In this document: positions 54,047-62,512 of the stretch, in pieces
Numbering within the stretch: position 1 is the first letter of the stretch
Layout: every line of letters starts with the position of its first letter
Source of the DNA: Nonomuraea jabiensis
GTDB taxonomy: Bacteria; Actinomycetota; Actinomycetes; Streptosporangiales; Streptosporangiaceae
Length of the DNA stretch: 64,000 bases
Direction: 5' to 3'
Assembly (NCBI RefSeq): GCF_014204795.1
Contig: NZ_JACHMB010000001.1
Location: forward strand, 9,436,501 to 9,500,500
The notes under the pieces: model-generated
Database searches by the model: none
The model's input: only the letters and a program-made list of their open reading frames with translations
Told to the model about the DNA's origin: nothing
Program-made: the position numbers and the translations under genes

Positions 54047-54232
54047 ATGAGATCACCCCTGACTCCTTCCGCCGATCCCGGTCCTGAACAGTGGAACGCG
54101 GCATGGGCGGCGGCGATGATGCGCCCCTCCGGCTCTCCCTGGTTCTCCACTTGGGCAGAGCAGGGCTTCACCGACCAGTCCGTGCGACAGGGGGTGTCGG
54201 TAAGACTCGTGCAACCAGGTACACCCGTTTGA
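54047..54232 (+). CDS. Unknown short protein, cut by a Tn3-like end
   Basis: 61 residues from ATG 54047: TPSADPGPEQWNAAWAAAMM, RPSGSPWFSTWAEQGFTDQS. The last ~13 codons come from the Tn3-like terminal repeat beginning at 54191, so the original gene was probably longer and was truncated by the insertion. Family not recognised. Confidence 0.4.
   Translation: MRSPLTPSADPGPEQWNAAWAAAMMRPSGSPWFSTWAEQGFTDQSVRQGVSVRLVQPGTPV
54191..54228 (+). repeat. Tn3-like terminal inverted repeat (left end)
   Basis: GGGGTGTCGGTAAGACTCGT opens a 38-bp stretch that matches the reverse complement of 61152-61189 at 24 of 38 positions, 17 of the outer 21. GGGG at the outer end is the Tn3-family signature. The 5 bases outside (GACAG) do not match those outside the right end (AAGTT). 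Confidence 0.55.
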
Positions 54233-54331
54233 GTTCGCCCAGGTCAGCGGTGCCACTGCCGGGCCGTTGAGGGGTCTTTCGTTGATCGTCGGACGTGCGT
54301 GATCGCGAACGGCCAGTATTGATCCGGATGC

Positions 54332-54751
54332 GTGGGGTTTGCGGCGGCGTGGGCGGCGGACATCGAGCTGGAACTGCTGAGCGGCCCGCTGCAGGGCACC
54401 TACAACCCCTCAAGGCACGGGGCGGCATTGTTCGCCTTCTTCGCGGGGATGGCCGAGTCCGAGCGGGAGTACATCCGGGAGAAGTCCCTCGAAGGCCCGG
54501 CCTCGGCACGCGAGCGCGGCCGCCGCGGCGGCCGGCCCAAGGTGTTCGACGACGACATGATCGCCACGCGCAGGTCGCTGCGCGCCCGGGGCGTGGCGGT
54601 GCCCGATATCGCCCGCAAGCTGGTCATCCCGGCTGGAAAGAACAAGGGCAAGCATCCCTCGGTGGCGAGCGTCTACCGGGTGCTCGCTGACGGTGATGCT
54701 GCTGTGGGCGGCACAGTGAGAATTGGTCCTGGCCGGCTGGTTTGCGGGTGA
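54332..54751 (+). pseudogene. Serine resolvase/invertase lacking its catalytic N-terminus
   Basis: Homology starts at IELELLSGPLQGTYNPSRHG and runs through GMAESEREYIREKSLEGPAS, ARERGRRGGRPKVFDDDMIA and the helix-turn-helix GVAVPDIARKLVI, KHPSVASVYRVL. The first ~80 residues with the nucleophilic Ser and catalytic Arg residues are missing, so it can only bind DNA. It sits 100 bp inside the left terminal repeat, the usual tnpR position. Confidence 0.75.
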
Positions 54752-54766
54752 CGGCGAGGCCCCGGG

Positions 54767-54964
54767 TCAGTGTGCCAGCCGGTCCCGTACCGCGCGTTCG
54801 ATGGGGACGGGGAGATAGGTGTCCGTGCCGACGTTGGCGCCGGCGGATAACTCCTGACAGGCCTGCCGCGCATAGGCCTCAATGGCGGCGCGCTCCTGCG
54901 CCGGGTAACGCGCGGCCAGGTTGGCGACGATCGGTGCCGGCAGCGCGTCGTTGTCGGCGGCCAT
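54767..54964 (-). CDS. Small three-helix protein of a mobile element
   Basis: 65 residues from ATG 54962-54964 with GGAGG 7 bp upstream. PIVANLAARYPAQERAAIEA, YARQACQELSAGANVGTD and YLPVPIERAVRDRLAH predict three helices, resembling the short actinobacterial three-helix-bundle/DUF3562-like proteins. A perfect palindrome lies 15-33 bp before the start, so it is probably tightly regulated. Function unknown. Confidence 0.6.
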   Translation of the reverse strand: MAADNDALPAPIVANLAARYPAQERAAIEAYARQACQELSAGANVGTDTYLPVPIERAVRDRLAH

Positions 54965-54978
54965 TGATGTCCTCCATC

Positions 54979-54997
54979 GATATCGGTTTCCGATATC
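54979..54997. promoter_or_regulatory. Operator palindrome upstream of the three-helix gene
   Basis: GATATCGG-TTT-CCGATATC, perfect 8-bp arms with a 3-bp centre, in the leader of the gene at 54964. The same core GATATCGGTTTC recurs at 55092. Size and symmetry suit a PadR- or Xre-type dimer. Confidence 0.65.
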
Positions 54998-55090
54998 CAT
55001 TGACGATAAGATCCTGCGGTCAACGCCGCTAAAACGCCGGATGAGCACGATCCTTCCCGGAAGGCCGGGGGCAGGCTCGGCCTCGGCATC

Positions 55091-55109
55091 CGATATCGGT
55101 TTCGTCATA
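55091..55109. promoter_or_regulatory. Second operator-like site before the PadR stump
   Basis: CGATATCGGTTTCGTCATAT repeats the left arm and centre of the palindrome at 54979 with a degenerate right arm, 38 bp before the PadR start. Shared sites on both sides of the divergent interval suggest that one regulator controlled both genes. Confidence 0.45.
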
Positions 55110-55146
55110 TGCTGGAGGGTGTGCCGACTCGGGATGGTGGGTGAGG

Positions 55147-55233
55147 ATGAGGGAGTTCCAGCGTGGGTCGGTGCGGCTGCACATCCTGCACCATGCCGCC
55201 GAGCAGGACATTCACGTGTCAGCGATCGTCTAA
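55147..55233 (+). pseudogene. PadR-family regulator, first 28 residues only
   Basis: ATG 55147 opens MREFQRGSVRLHILHHAAEQ, DIHVSAIV then TAA. This is the first helix of PadR regulators (RGAVRLHILHHAAEEEIHG), cut off where IS21-like repeat sequence begins. Its two probable operators survive upstream. Confidence 0.6.
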
Positions 55234-55265
55234 TTGAGCCAGGCAACGCTCACAGAATTGAGCCA
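55232..55265. repeat. Short direct repeats, IS21-like end
   Basis: AATTGAGCCA at 55232-55241 and 55256-55265, a 24-bp period. Repeated TTGAGCCA-type blocks are typical of IS21-family termini, and an IstB remnant lies at 57132-57480. The junction truncates the PadR gene. Confidence 0.45.
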
Positions 55266-55481
55266 CCTGAAGACGCTGACCCGCGCGGAGCCGATGCCCA
55301 ATGTCTGCCGTTGTGACGGCATGTCTCATGTTCGGCACTGCGCTTGGGGCTTCGGTTGCCTCGGCTTGATCAGGAGGGATGAGAAGGTAAACCGTTGCCG
55401 TGCAGCGAGCGCCGTGCGCTGCTCAGCCATTCGATCAAACGCCTGCGCTCCCCGACGATGAGATGGCACCGTGCAGCTGAT
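55266..55481. other. Gap without a recognised gene
   Basis: About 215 bp between the IS21-like repeats and the ArsR stop. No open frame with coding character; probably the remainder of the insertion. Confidence 0.4.
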
Positions 55482-55853
55482 TTAGGCGATTTCTGCTCGC
55501 TCAGTTGAGGCGGTGGCCGGGGTGATCTGATGGTCGTATGCGTTGATGATGGCGTCGAGGAGGCTGGGGAAGCGGGCGTCGAGATCTTCGACGCGGAGTG
55601 TGGTCCAGCGGCGGTTGCCGTCCTCCCGTTGATGGATGACGCCGGCCTCGCGGAGCACCCGGAAGTGGTGGGTGAGGGTGGAGGGCGCCACATCGACCGG
55701 GAAGGTGCCACAGGCTCGTGCGAGGTCGGCGCGCAGTGTCCGCACGATGGTCATGCGGGTGGGGTCGGCGAGGGCATGCAGGATGTCCAGCACGTCGAAC
55801 TCCTCGGGGTCCGGATGGTTCAAGGTCGCGCGGCGGCCGTGTGATCGGGGCAT
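55482..55853 (-). CDS. ArsR-family winged-helix repressor
   Basis: 123 residues from ATG 55851-55853. The winged helix is clear: DILHALADPTRMTIVRTLRA, DVAPSTLTHHFRVLREAGVI then HQREDGNRRWTTLRVEDLDA. The ELCVCDL metal motif is replaced by ACGTFPVDVAPS with one Cys, so it is more likely a redox or organic-ligand sensor of the YvaP/HTH_20 kind than a classical metal sensor. It is divergent from the quinone oxidoreductase over an 82-bp interval with repeated TACGA half-sites. Confidence 0.88.
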   Translation of the reverse strand: MPRSHGRRATLNHPDPEEFDVLDILHALADPTRMTIVRTLRADLARACGTFPVDVAPSTLTHHFRVLREAGVIHQREDGNRRWTTLRVEDLDARFPSLLDAIINAYDHQITPATASTERAEIA

Positions 55854-55867
55854 TCTCGCACCTCTCT

Positions 55868-55920
55868 TTCGACAAACATCGTACATCCATGATACGACTT
55901 TCGTTGTACGACGAACATCG
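55868..55920. promoter_or_regulatory. ArsR / oxidoreductase divergent operator region
   Basis: Contains TCGTA-N9-TACGA (55879-55897) and TCGT-TGT-ACGA (55901-55911), two inverted repeats of the same half-site in an AT-richer island between the two starts. ArsR-type dimers bind sites of this sort, so shared control of both genes is likely. Confidence 0.55.
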
Positions 55921-55935
55921 AAAGAGGAGAACGGC

Positions 55936-56940
55936 ATGCGCGCTCTGATGATGACCGCACCGTCACAAGGATCAGACCGCACACAGGTTCAGGAGATCGG
56001 CGAACCCCGTCCGGGCCCAGGAGAGGTCACGATCGATGTCGCCTACGCCGGGGTGAACTTCATCGACGTGATGGCACGTCGCGGCGACCCTGGATACGCC
56101 AGCACCTGGCCATACGTGCCCGGGCTGGAGGCCACCGGGACCATCCGCGAGCTCGGCGCGGGCGTCAGCGGTCTCACCGTGGGGCAGCGAGTGGCCGCGT
56201 TCACCCCGGGAGGTGGCCTGGCTGAAGTCGCGCTTGCGCGGGCGGCCCTCACCGTACCGGTGCCGGACCAGGTCTCGCTGCTGACCGCCGCAGGCGCCCC
56301 GATGATGTTCGCGACCGCGTTGCTCCTGTTGACCGACGCCGCCCGGCTGGGCTCCGGCGAGAGTGTGCTGGTGCATTCGGCCAGCGGCGGCGTGGGCAGC
56401 GCCATCGCGCAGCTGGTGCCCGCGCTGGGCGGGGGACTGCGCCTTGGCACCGTCGGCCGTCCCGACAAGGTCGCCGCAGCCCAGCAGAGCGGCTACGACC
56501 TGGCGTTCGCTCGTGGCGATGACCTGATCGAGGCAGTACGCGCTGCCACCGGCGGGAGCGGCGTCGACGTCGTACTGGACCCGCTGGGCACCAGCATGCT
56601 CGACGTCGATCTGGCGGTCACGGCGCCCGGCGGGCGGATCGTGCTGTTCGGCAACGCCGGCGGCGGGCAGCCCGCTCCGCTCCCTCCCGTGGGGAAGCTC
56701 ATCGGCGGAAACATCGCGATCGGCGGGTTCAGCATCAGCAGCCTGAGCGTCTCCGCCCCCGAGCGCGTCGCCGCGGCTCTGCGCCGCGTTCTCGACCTGA
56801 TCGCCGCCGGTCGGCTTGACGTCGTCGTCACCGAGATCGACTCACTCGCCGACGTGCCTGCCGTACACCAACTGCTCGCCGACCGTCGCGGCAATGGCAA
56901 GTACGTAACACGACTGACCACTGAGTTCGATACTCCGTGA
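55936..56940 (+). CDS. Zinc-independent quinone oxidoreductase (MDR superfamily)
   Basis: 334 residues from ATG 55936 (AGAGGAG upstream). It shows GroES-like VAYAGVNFIDVMARRGDPGY, PYVPGLEATGTIRELGAGVS, the NADPH-binding motif LVHSASGGVGSAIAQLV and VDVVLDPLGTSMLDVDLAVT. The catalytic-zinc Cys of alcohol dehydrogenases is absent, as in quinone oxidoreductases. With the ArsR-type regulator it forms a self-contained detoxification cassette, and it is the only clearly functional cargo between the Tn3-like ends. Confidence 0.88.
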   Translation: MRALMMTAPSQGSDRTQVQEIGEPRPGPGEVTIDVAYAGVNFIDVMARRGDPGYASTWPYVPGLEATGTIRELGAGVSGLTVGQRVAAFTPGGGLAEVALARAALTVPVPDQVSLLTAAGAPMMFATALLLLTDAARLGSGESVLVHSASGGVGSAIAQLVPALGGGLRLGTVGRPDKVAAAQQSGYDLAFARGDDLIEAVRAATGGSGVDVVLDPLGTSMLDVDLAVTAPGGRIVLFGNAGGGQPAPLPPVGKLIGGNIAIGGFSISSLSVSAPERVAAALRRVLDLIAAGRLDVVVTEIDSLADVPAVHQLLADRRGNGKYVTRLTTEFDTP

Positions 56941-57131
56941 ACGCGCGCCTGGATGTGCGCGCCAAGGCCATGAGTGCACCGCCGCGCCGCGCGTCCTGGC
57001 GGCTGAGCCGATGAATCTTGCCCCTGTCCTGCCCCCTAAGTACGGGCCCATCGCCTACAGGCACGCCAACTTCCGCCACCGTCATGCTGGGTGGATCATG
57101 GCTGCGACCGATATTGATAGGCAGGCTGAGC
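56941..57131. other. Short gap, no gene seen
   Basis: 190 bp between the oxidoreductase and the IstB remnant, without coding character on either strand. Confidence 0.4.
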
Positions 57132-57480
57132 TCAGGATCGGCTCTTGGCCCGGTTGGTCGTAGGCGTCTGGCCAGGGCGTTTGTTGGGGCGGTAGCTCGG
57201 GCCGTCCATGAAGATGCGGTAGCTGGTGTTGATCAGCCGGTCCAAGAGGGACTCGCCGACCACCGGGGTGGGAAACAGCTTGTACCACTCCTCCGGGGCC
57301 CGATTGGAGGTGAGGATCATCGACTTGCCGGAGCGTTCGGAGACCAGTTCATAAAGGTCGTCGGCTTGGGCGGCGGTGAGTTCTCGCATGCCCCCAGTCG
57401 TCCAGGATGAGCAGGGCGGGTTTGGTCAGTTCGGCCAGGCGTTTGCGCCAGGTCTGGTCGGCATGCCCGCCTGCCAGGTG
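57132..57480 (-). pseudogene. IS21-family IstB ATPase remnant
   Basis: The minus strand gives Walker B LLILDDWG in one frame and, after a one-base shift at ~57392, MRELTAAQADDLYELVSERS, GKSMILTSNRAPEEWYKLFP and LLDRLINTSYRIFMDGPSYR. This is the C-terminal half of IstB; the Walker A half and IstA are missing. Confidence 0.75.
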
Positions 57481-57575
57481 AGCCGGCGCGCGGGAGGTTT
57501 TGATTGTGACGTGCCACAGTTAGCGTCGCTATTCCTGCCACGCTTTCGTCGTGTTGGGGTGTCCGGGTCTGGCGG

Positions 57576-58530
57576 TCATAGGTCTTCGACGTAGTCGGCG
57601 GCGATGTCGTCGGGTGGGTTGGTGTAGAGGCGCAGGTAGCGGTCGTTGGCGTGGCCGAGGCGGCGTTCGAGTTCGGCGCGGTTGTGGCCGGAGGCCTGCG
57701 ACAGACCGTAGGCGAAGGTGTGCCGGGCGTCGTGCGGGCGCAGTGTGCCGAGCTTGCGGTCGGGGTCGGGCATCTGGGCGTCGTGCAGGCGGCCGATCTC
57801 GCCGACGATGGTGTTGATGGAGCGGGCCGAGAGGTGGCCGTCGGGTTGGCGGGCGGCGATGGAGGCGGCGGACAGCAGTAGCGCGGCCGGGCCGGTGCTG
57901 GCGGCGGCGTCGCCGGGCCGCTCCTGGTCGAGGTAGTCGGCCAGGGCCTGGCGGGCGTCGCGGCCCAGGAACACGGTGCGGCTGGTGCGGCCCTTGCCGC
58001 GCACGCCGATGAGGCGCGCCTTCTTGGCCTGGCGCAGCCGCTCGGGGTTGGCCGGCTCCAGTTGGTCCAGGTTCAGGCCGACTAGCTCCGCGCGGCGCAG
58101 TCCGGTGCCGAACAGCAGGTAGATGATGGCCCGGTCGCGCAGCGGGAGGGCGTGGGCGTGCACCCGGGGCGTGGCGGCGCCGCGGTGACGGCGGCCCTTG
58201 AGCTCGTGGAAGGTCTCGATCCGGTCCACGACGTTCTTGACGGTGCGCACCTGGGCGGCGGCCAGCGCTCGCGGCTGCGGGGCGGGCAGTGGTAGCGGGG
58301 CGACTTTCTTGGTCGGGTCGCCGTGGCGCAGCAGGCCTTCGGGGGCGTGCGCGGTGATCCAGGTGAACAGCGCTGACAGGTGCGCGAGGTGGTTGTTGAC
58401 GGTCGCCGGCGCCATCGGCGCGGGCGTGTTGTCGCGGCCGCGGTTGCCGGCGGTGGTCAGGTGGTCGCGCCAGGCGATGATCTCGCGCGGGGTGACGGCT
58501 GAGAGCCGGTCATGCCCGAGGCCGCCCGTG
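57576..58530 (-). CDS. Tyrosine recombinase / integrase, N-terminus replaced
   Basis: The minus strand encodes ~315 residues of a site-specific tyrosine recombinase. The core-binding part is ATVNNHLAHLSALFTWITAH. The catalytic domain has Arg I in FGTGLRRAELVGLNL, the HxxR box in RPHDARHTFAYGLSQ, LERRLGHAND and the nucleophile region YLRLYTN. All active-site residues are present. The upstream end joins transposase sequence at ~58530 and an open frame continues into it, so the native start is gone. It could be produced from an internal start, but the N-terminal arm is missing. Confidence 0.75.
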
Positions 58531-61095
58531 CAGTGAACCGGCGCAGGATCGCCTCGGTGGAGGCGGTGCCCTGCTTGATCGCGGTGGTGTACTTGATCAT
58601 CTGGTCGTAGTTCTGCTCGATCAGGTCCCACCGGAGTCATCGCCGGCGTCAGCCGCGGGTACAGGTCGCCTTCGCCGCTCTCGACCCGGTACAGCTTGAC
58701 CTTCTTGATCTGCTTGATGCGCGGCAGCAGGTCAAAGCCCAACACCCGGGTCACGCCGAACCCGATCTCGGTCTGGCCATGGGAGTCGACGTAGTTGCCC
58801 TCGACCTTCATGGTGGTGCCGTGCCGCACCGCGCCCTCGATCATCGCGTGCACCTCCGAGGCCGAGGCGCGCAGGGTCTGGGAGTGCACCACCATGGACC
58901 CGCGTTCGATGTGCCAGTAGATGAGGATGCCGCGGCCGCCGTACCGGGAGTGCCACTCAGTGAAAATATTCTGATCGTAGGCGCGCACGTGCGTGGAGTC
59001 GGAGGCGACCGTGGTCGTCCCCTCGCCCCACAGCGCCACGTCCCGGGCGGTGAAGGTGGCGTTCGCGATGGGATCGCGATGTCGGTGGCGACCTGCGGGG
59101 TCAGATAGCGGCGCCGAACGTAGCGGATATCGTCCTCACTGTGGGCGTGGCCGCCGGAGGCCACGGCCCGGATGCCGGTGTTGGTGCCGTATCCGAAGAT
59201 CGCGAGCATCAGCCGCTCGGCCAGGACCTCGGGCTTGAGGCTGGAGGTGCCCGCCACCGAGGTGACCGCCTTCAGGCAGCCGGTGCGCAGCACCGCCTCC
59301 TTGAGCATGTCGATCAGCGGGACCGAGCCCCAGCGGCGGCCCACCTCGTTCTTGATCCGGCGCAGGTTCCGCGGCTCATCCGCCGGGCCGAGCTTCGTCA
59401 ACTTGATCGCGCCGGACTTGCGCTCGGAGATCGCCAGCCAGTCCAGCTTCGGCAGCGCGGTGTCGAGCGCCTCCAGTTCGGCGCGCATCTCGGCCTTCAA
59501 CTCGGCGATGAAGTCGGCCGGGTCCAGCGGCTTGCGCAGTTCGGCGTAGTTCTCCACGCGGCGGGCAGCGAAATCCTTGGGCAGTCCTCCTCCGGGTCGC
59601 GGAAGGAATGGGCACTGACCACCCAGATCTCCTTGCACCGCAGGGCCTCGCGCAGCGCCTGGAAGGTGACGATCTCATACACCATCCGCACCACCCGCCG
59701 GCGTCCGCGCTTGTCCTTCTTGAACACCAGGTCCTCCCAGTCGCCGGCGGTGCCGCGGTGCTCGGGCACCACCTCACCGCGCGGGTAGTAGGTGGTGTTG
59801 CCCGCCTTGGCGTAGCGGCGGATCAGCCCCAGCGCCTCGATCACCGGCTGGAAGGCGGTGTTGTTGCTCCTGAACTCCAGCGTGTCCAGCAGCGCGATCA
59901 GGCCGCGCCGGTAGTGGTTGGTGTAGGAGGCACGCAGCGTGGTCTGCACCGTGGTGCGGTAGGCCGGGCCCTCGATCTTGAACTCGTGCACCAGATCGCG
60001 CAGCGTCTGCTCGCCGCCGCTGACAGCCGGGAAGATGACCTGGCGGACAGAATCGTCGGGCTGATTGAGCGCGGCGTCGGCGACCTTGAACAGGATGTTC
60101 TCCTTGCCGGTCACCCGCTTGAACGCGTTGATCAGTTCCTTGGTCACCTTGCTGTCGGCCCGCGCCTTGATCCGATGCACCGTGGCGATCAGCAGTTCCA
60201 CCAGCGCGTCGGTGATTTCCCGCTCCCGCTCCTGGACCAGCGCCGCCAGCAGCAGCACCGTCAGCTCGCGCGGATGCGTGCGCATGTGGGAGGGCGCTTC
60301 CACTGCCGCCCGGGCCCGCCAGGCGGCCAGCACCTTGGGCGCCACGTCGGCGAACAACCCGGACGGCAGTTCGATCGAGCGCGCCGCCGCCAGCTTGCGG
60401 ATCTCGGTCATCATCGACTCCAGGCTCACGTTGCCCGGCGCGGACTTGATCAACGCCAGCAGGTCGGAGTCGATGTCGTCATCCTCGGCAGGCGCCTCAC
60501 CCGTGGGCTCCTGACGGTCACCGGCCCCCTCGGCCACCGCGCGGCTGGCATCGTCGATGCCGACGAGCGCGTAGATCCGCTGCGTGGTCTCGGAACTCAA
60601 CCGGGAGGCGATCCGCACCGACCAGGCGACCTCCGCGTTGTGCAGGGCCGAGGCCACGATCCGCGAGATCCGCCCAGGCGCCGGCGGTTCGATCCGCTCC
60701 TCGCGCAGATGCTTGAGCAGTTCCTCCCGGACCCGTTCGGGCCGTCGCTCGGCGTGCGCGACCTCCTCGGCCAGCCACACCGCCAGCTTCGTCGCGTCCT
60801 CCGTCGTGCAGATGCGAAAGCCCAGGTGCGTGCGGATCTGATGGCGGTGGTACTCGATCGTGGAGCCGGACCACTCGTAGAAGCCGAACTCCGAGGCAGG
60901 AACTCGGACCTGCTTGGCCACGTGCTCAACCACGTCGTCCGGCAGCTCTGAACGGCCGCGCGGGAACCGGCCGTGCTGCGTGTAGAACTTCAGCAAGATC
61001 GCGAAGCCGAGTCGAGTGGCATCGCGCTTTCCGGCGATCAGGTCGCGCTCTTCGTCCAGGATCGTCCAGTGCTCGACCAGATCGTCGATGTGCAT
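58531..61095 (-). pseudogene. tnpA: Tn3-family transposase with three frameshifts and no C-terminus
   Basis: Starts MHIDDLVEHWTILDEERDLI at ATG 61093-61095. The N-terminal domain has ILLKFYTQHGRFPRGRSELP and VAKQVRVPASEFGFYEWSGS. Frame breaks occur at ~59580 (RDPEEDCP to KDFAARRVENYAEL), ~59065 (to LWGEGTTTVASDSTHVRAYD, first catalytic Asp) and ~58635 (to WDLIEQNYDQMIKYTTAIKQ). The second Asp is in NYVDSHGQTEIG. Homology stops at ILRRFT near 58545, where integrase sequence begins, so ~100 C-terminal residues including the last acidic region are lost. About 855 codons of a ~990-codon gene remain. Inactive. Confidence 0.85.
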
Positions 61096-61151
61096 CCGGG
61101 GTGTTTCATGACCAACCAGCATTGACCAGGCAAGTCACGGCAAGATCAACA

Positions 61152-61189
61152 CCGTTTGGGGCTCATGACACGTTTCTTACCGGTACCCC
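61152..61189 (-). repeat. Tn3-like terminal inverted repeat (right end)
   Basis: Read on the minus strand: GGGGTACCGGTAAGAAACGT and 18 more bases, lying 57 bp upstream of the tnpA start, the expected place. It is similar to the left end at 54191-54228 (24 of 38). Confidence 0.6.
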
Positions 61190-61357
61190 AAGTTGGACGG
61201 CGGTGGCTGGAGACCGCTGCGCCCGGCGACTGCGGATGTGACGGTGACGTGACCCGTTGAGGCAGGAGGGCCAATTCCCGGGTACGAGGACACGCGCCCG
61301 TCGTCGATGCCGATCAGGATATTGGGCTGGCGCTGGACCGCGAGCGGATTCTCGGTC

Positions 61358-61570
61358 ATGAACACCCATGTCTCTGACGAGCAAGCCGCCCGGCATGGCC
61401 GCTTCCCCGGGGAGCCGTCAGCGGCGGAGCTGGAACGGTTCTTCTGGCTGGATCGTGGCGCGCTGGAGGTGGTGGCCGATAAGCGCCGTCCTGCGACCCG
61501 TCTTGGGTGGGCGGTGCAGTGGGGACCGGTCCATATGCCCGGGTCCGAAAGGCATGGTCCAGGAACGTAA
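61358..61570 (+). pseudogene. Tn3-family transposase N-terminal fragment (second type)
   Basis: ATG 61358: HVSDEQAARHGRFPGEPSAA, ELERFFWLDRGALEVV and KRRPATRLGWAVQWG, the DUF4158 type seen at 1-485 (KRRPTTKLGWAVQWG). It breaks off right after that motif. It faces away from the transposase at 58531-61095, so two different Tn3 elements met here. Confidence 0.75.
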
Positions 61571-61820
61571 GCCCCAGCCAGGCCTAACCTGTCGCGTCAT
61601 CGAACCGAAACGAAGATCACGTTCTTAGCGTCAATTTCTGCACTCAGCCTCCGGTCACCAGTACCGAAGGGGAAGAAGTCGGCCTCCCGCGTCATGCCCG
61701 GCGCGACTGCCTGGACCTGCCCATCCTAAAAGCCCTGACAGTCTCGGCCTCGTGCGGTCGGTTGAGGCCTGATGCCTACTCCCTTCGGTGTAATGCGTAC
61801 AGCGAACGGCGCAAGGTCAA
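61571..61820. other. Gap without a gene
   Basis: About 250 bp after the Tn3 fragment. No coding frame or clear hairpin was seen; it must contain the promoter of the secreted protein gene. Confidence 0.4.
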
Positions 61821-61907
61821 GTGACGATCAACGGACGACGCGCTCCCGCTGCGGCCCGGCCTAGCGTTTCTCCTCGAGATAGTCGGATGAGAACGGGAGT
61901 AATCGCC

Positions 61908-62330
61908 ATGGGCAAGAGAGTGATGACTGCGATCGCTGGGCTGAGCTTGACGGCCGGTTTGCTGGGATTGGCCGGCGCGCCGGCTGGTGCCCAGGCCGGC
62001 ACGGCCAGCGCTGCCACCGCTGCGATGGCCGCGCCGAAGCCGCCGAAGGGCGCCAGGGCGGTGGTTCAGGTCAGCCCCAATCCCACCACCAAGCGCAGCG
62101 AGGAGGTGACGATCACCGGCCACTGCGGCGGCGGCAAGGGGCTCAAGGCCGTGCTCGCCGGGCTCGACAGGGAGCACCCGGTGCTACAGAACATCCGCAT
62201 CATCAAGGATGATCCGAAGGGATTCGTGGCCAAGGCGACCCTCAACCCCAAGATCGGTAACGGCGTCGGCCCCGTGTTCGTCGACTGTGGCGGCGAGGCA
62301 GGCGTGACCCTCCTGGTCACCCACGTCTGA
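61908..62330 (+). CDS. Small secreted protein, Ig-like
   Basis: 140 residues from ATG 61908 (GGGAG upstream; an earlier in-frame ATG at 61887 is possible). Signal peptide VMTAIAGLSLTAGLLGLAGA with cleavage near AGA-QA. The mature part has a Pro/Lys linker and a beta-rich domain VVQVSPNPTTKRSEEVTITG, with two cysteines (HCGGG and VDCGG) that could pair. It recalls the short secreted Ig-like proteins common in Streptosporangiaceae. Function unknown. Confidence 0.75.
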   Translation: MGKRVMTAIAGLSLTAGLLGLAGAPAGAQAGTASAATAAMAAPKPPKGARAVVQVSPNPTTKRSEEVTITGHCGGGKGLKAVLAGLDREHPVLQNIRIIKDDPKGFVAKATLNPKIGNGVGPVFVDCGGEAGVTLLVTHV

Positions 62331-62512
62331 TCCGAACCTTCCCACCCGGGCTGGTAAACAGATCCAGAGCTTCCGCAGTCCTTGAGCCCGGTCCACGCGA
62401 GTAGGGAAGCCGAACATCCCGACGGCGTTGCCCATGTGACCATCTGGGCGACGCCGTCCGGTACACCCCGGCCCGGCGTTACTCCCGTCACCCCTCGAGA
62501 AAGGGCCTCCAT
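62331..62512. other. Leader region of the two-component operon
   Basis: 180 bp with no gene. It must hold the promoter for the kinase and regulator. I see no consensus -35/-10 pair or strong palindrome. Confidence 0.35.

Noticed and set aside
59608..60951. 447-codon forward open frame opposite tnpA
   Set aside because: Arises from GC3 periodicity of the transposase gene; no family match or start signal.
54191..61189. One intact 7-kb Tn3 transposon
   Set aside because: The ends match at only 24 of 38 positions, flanking pentamers differ, tnpA and the resolvase are both broken, and other elements are inserted inside.
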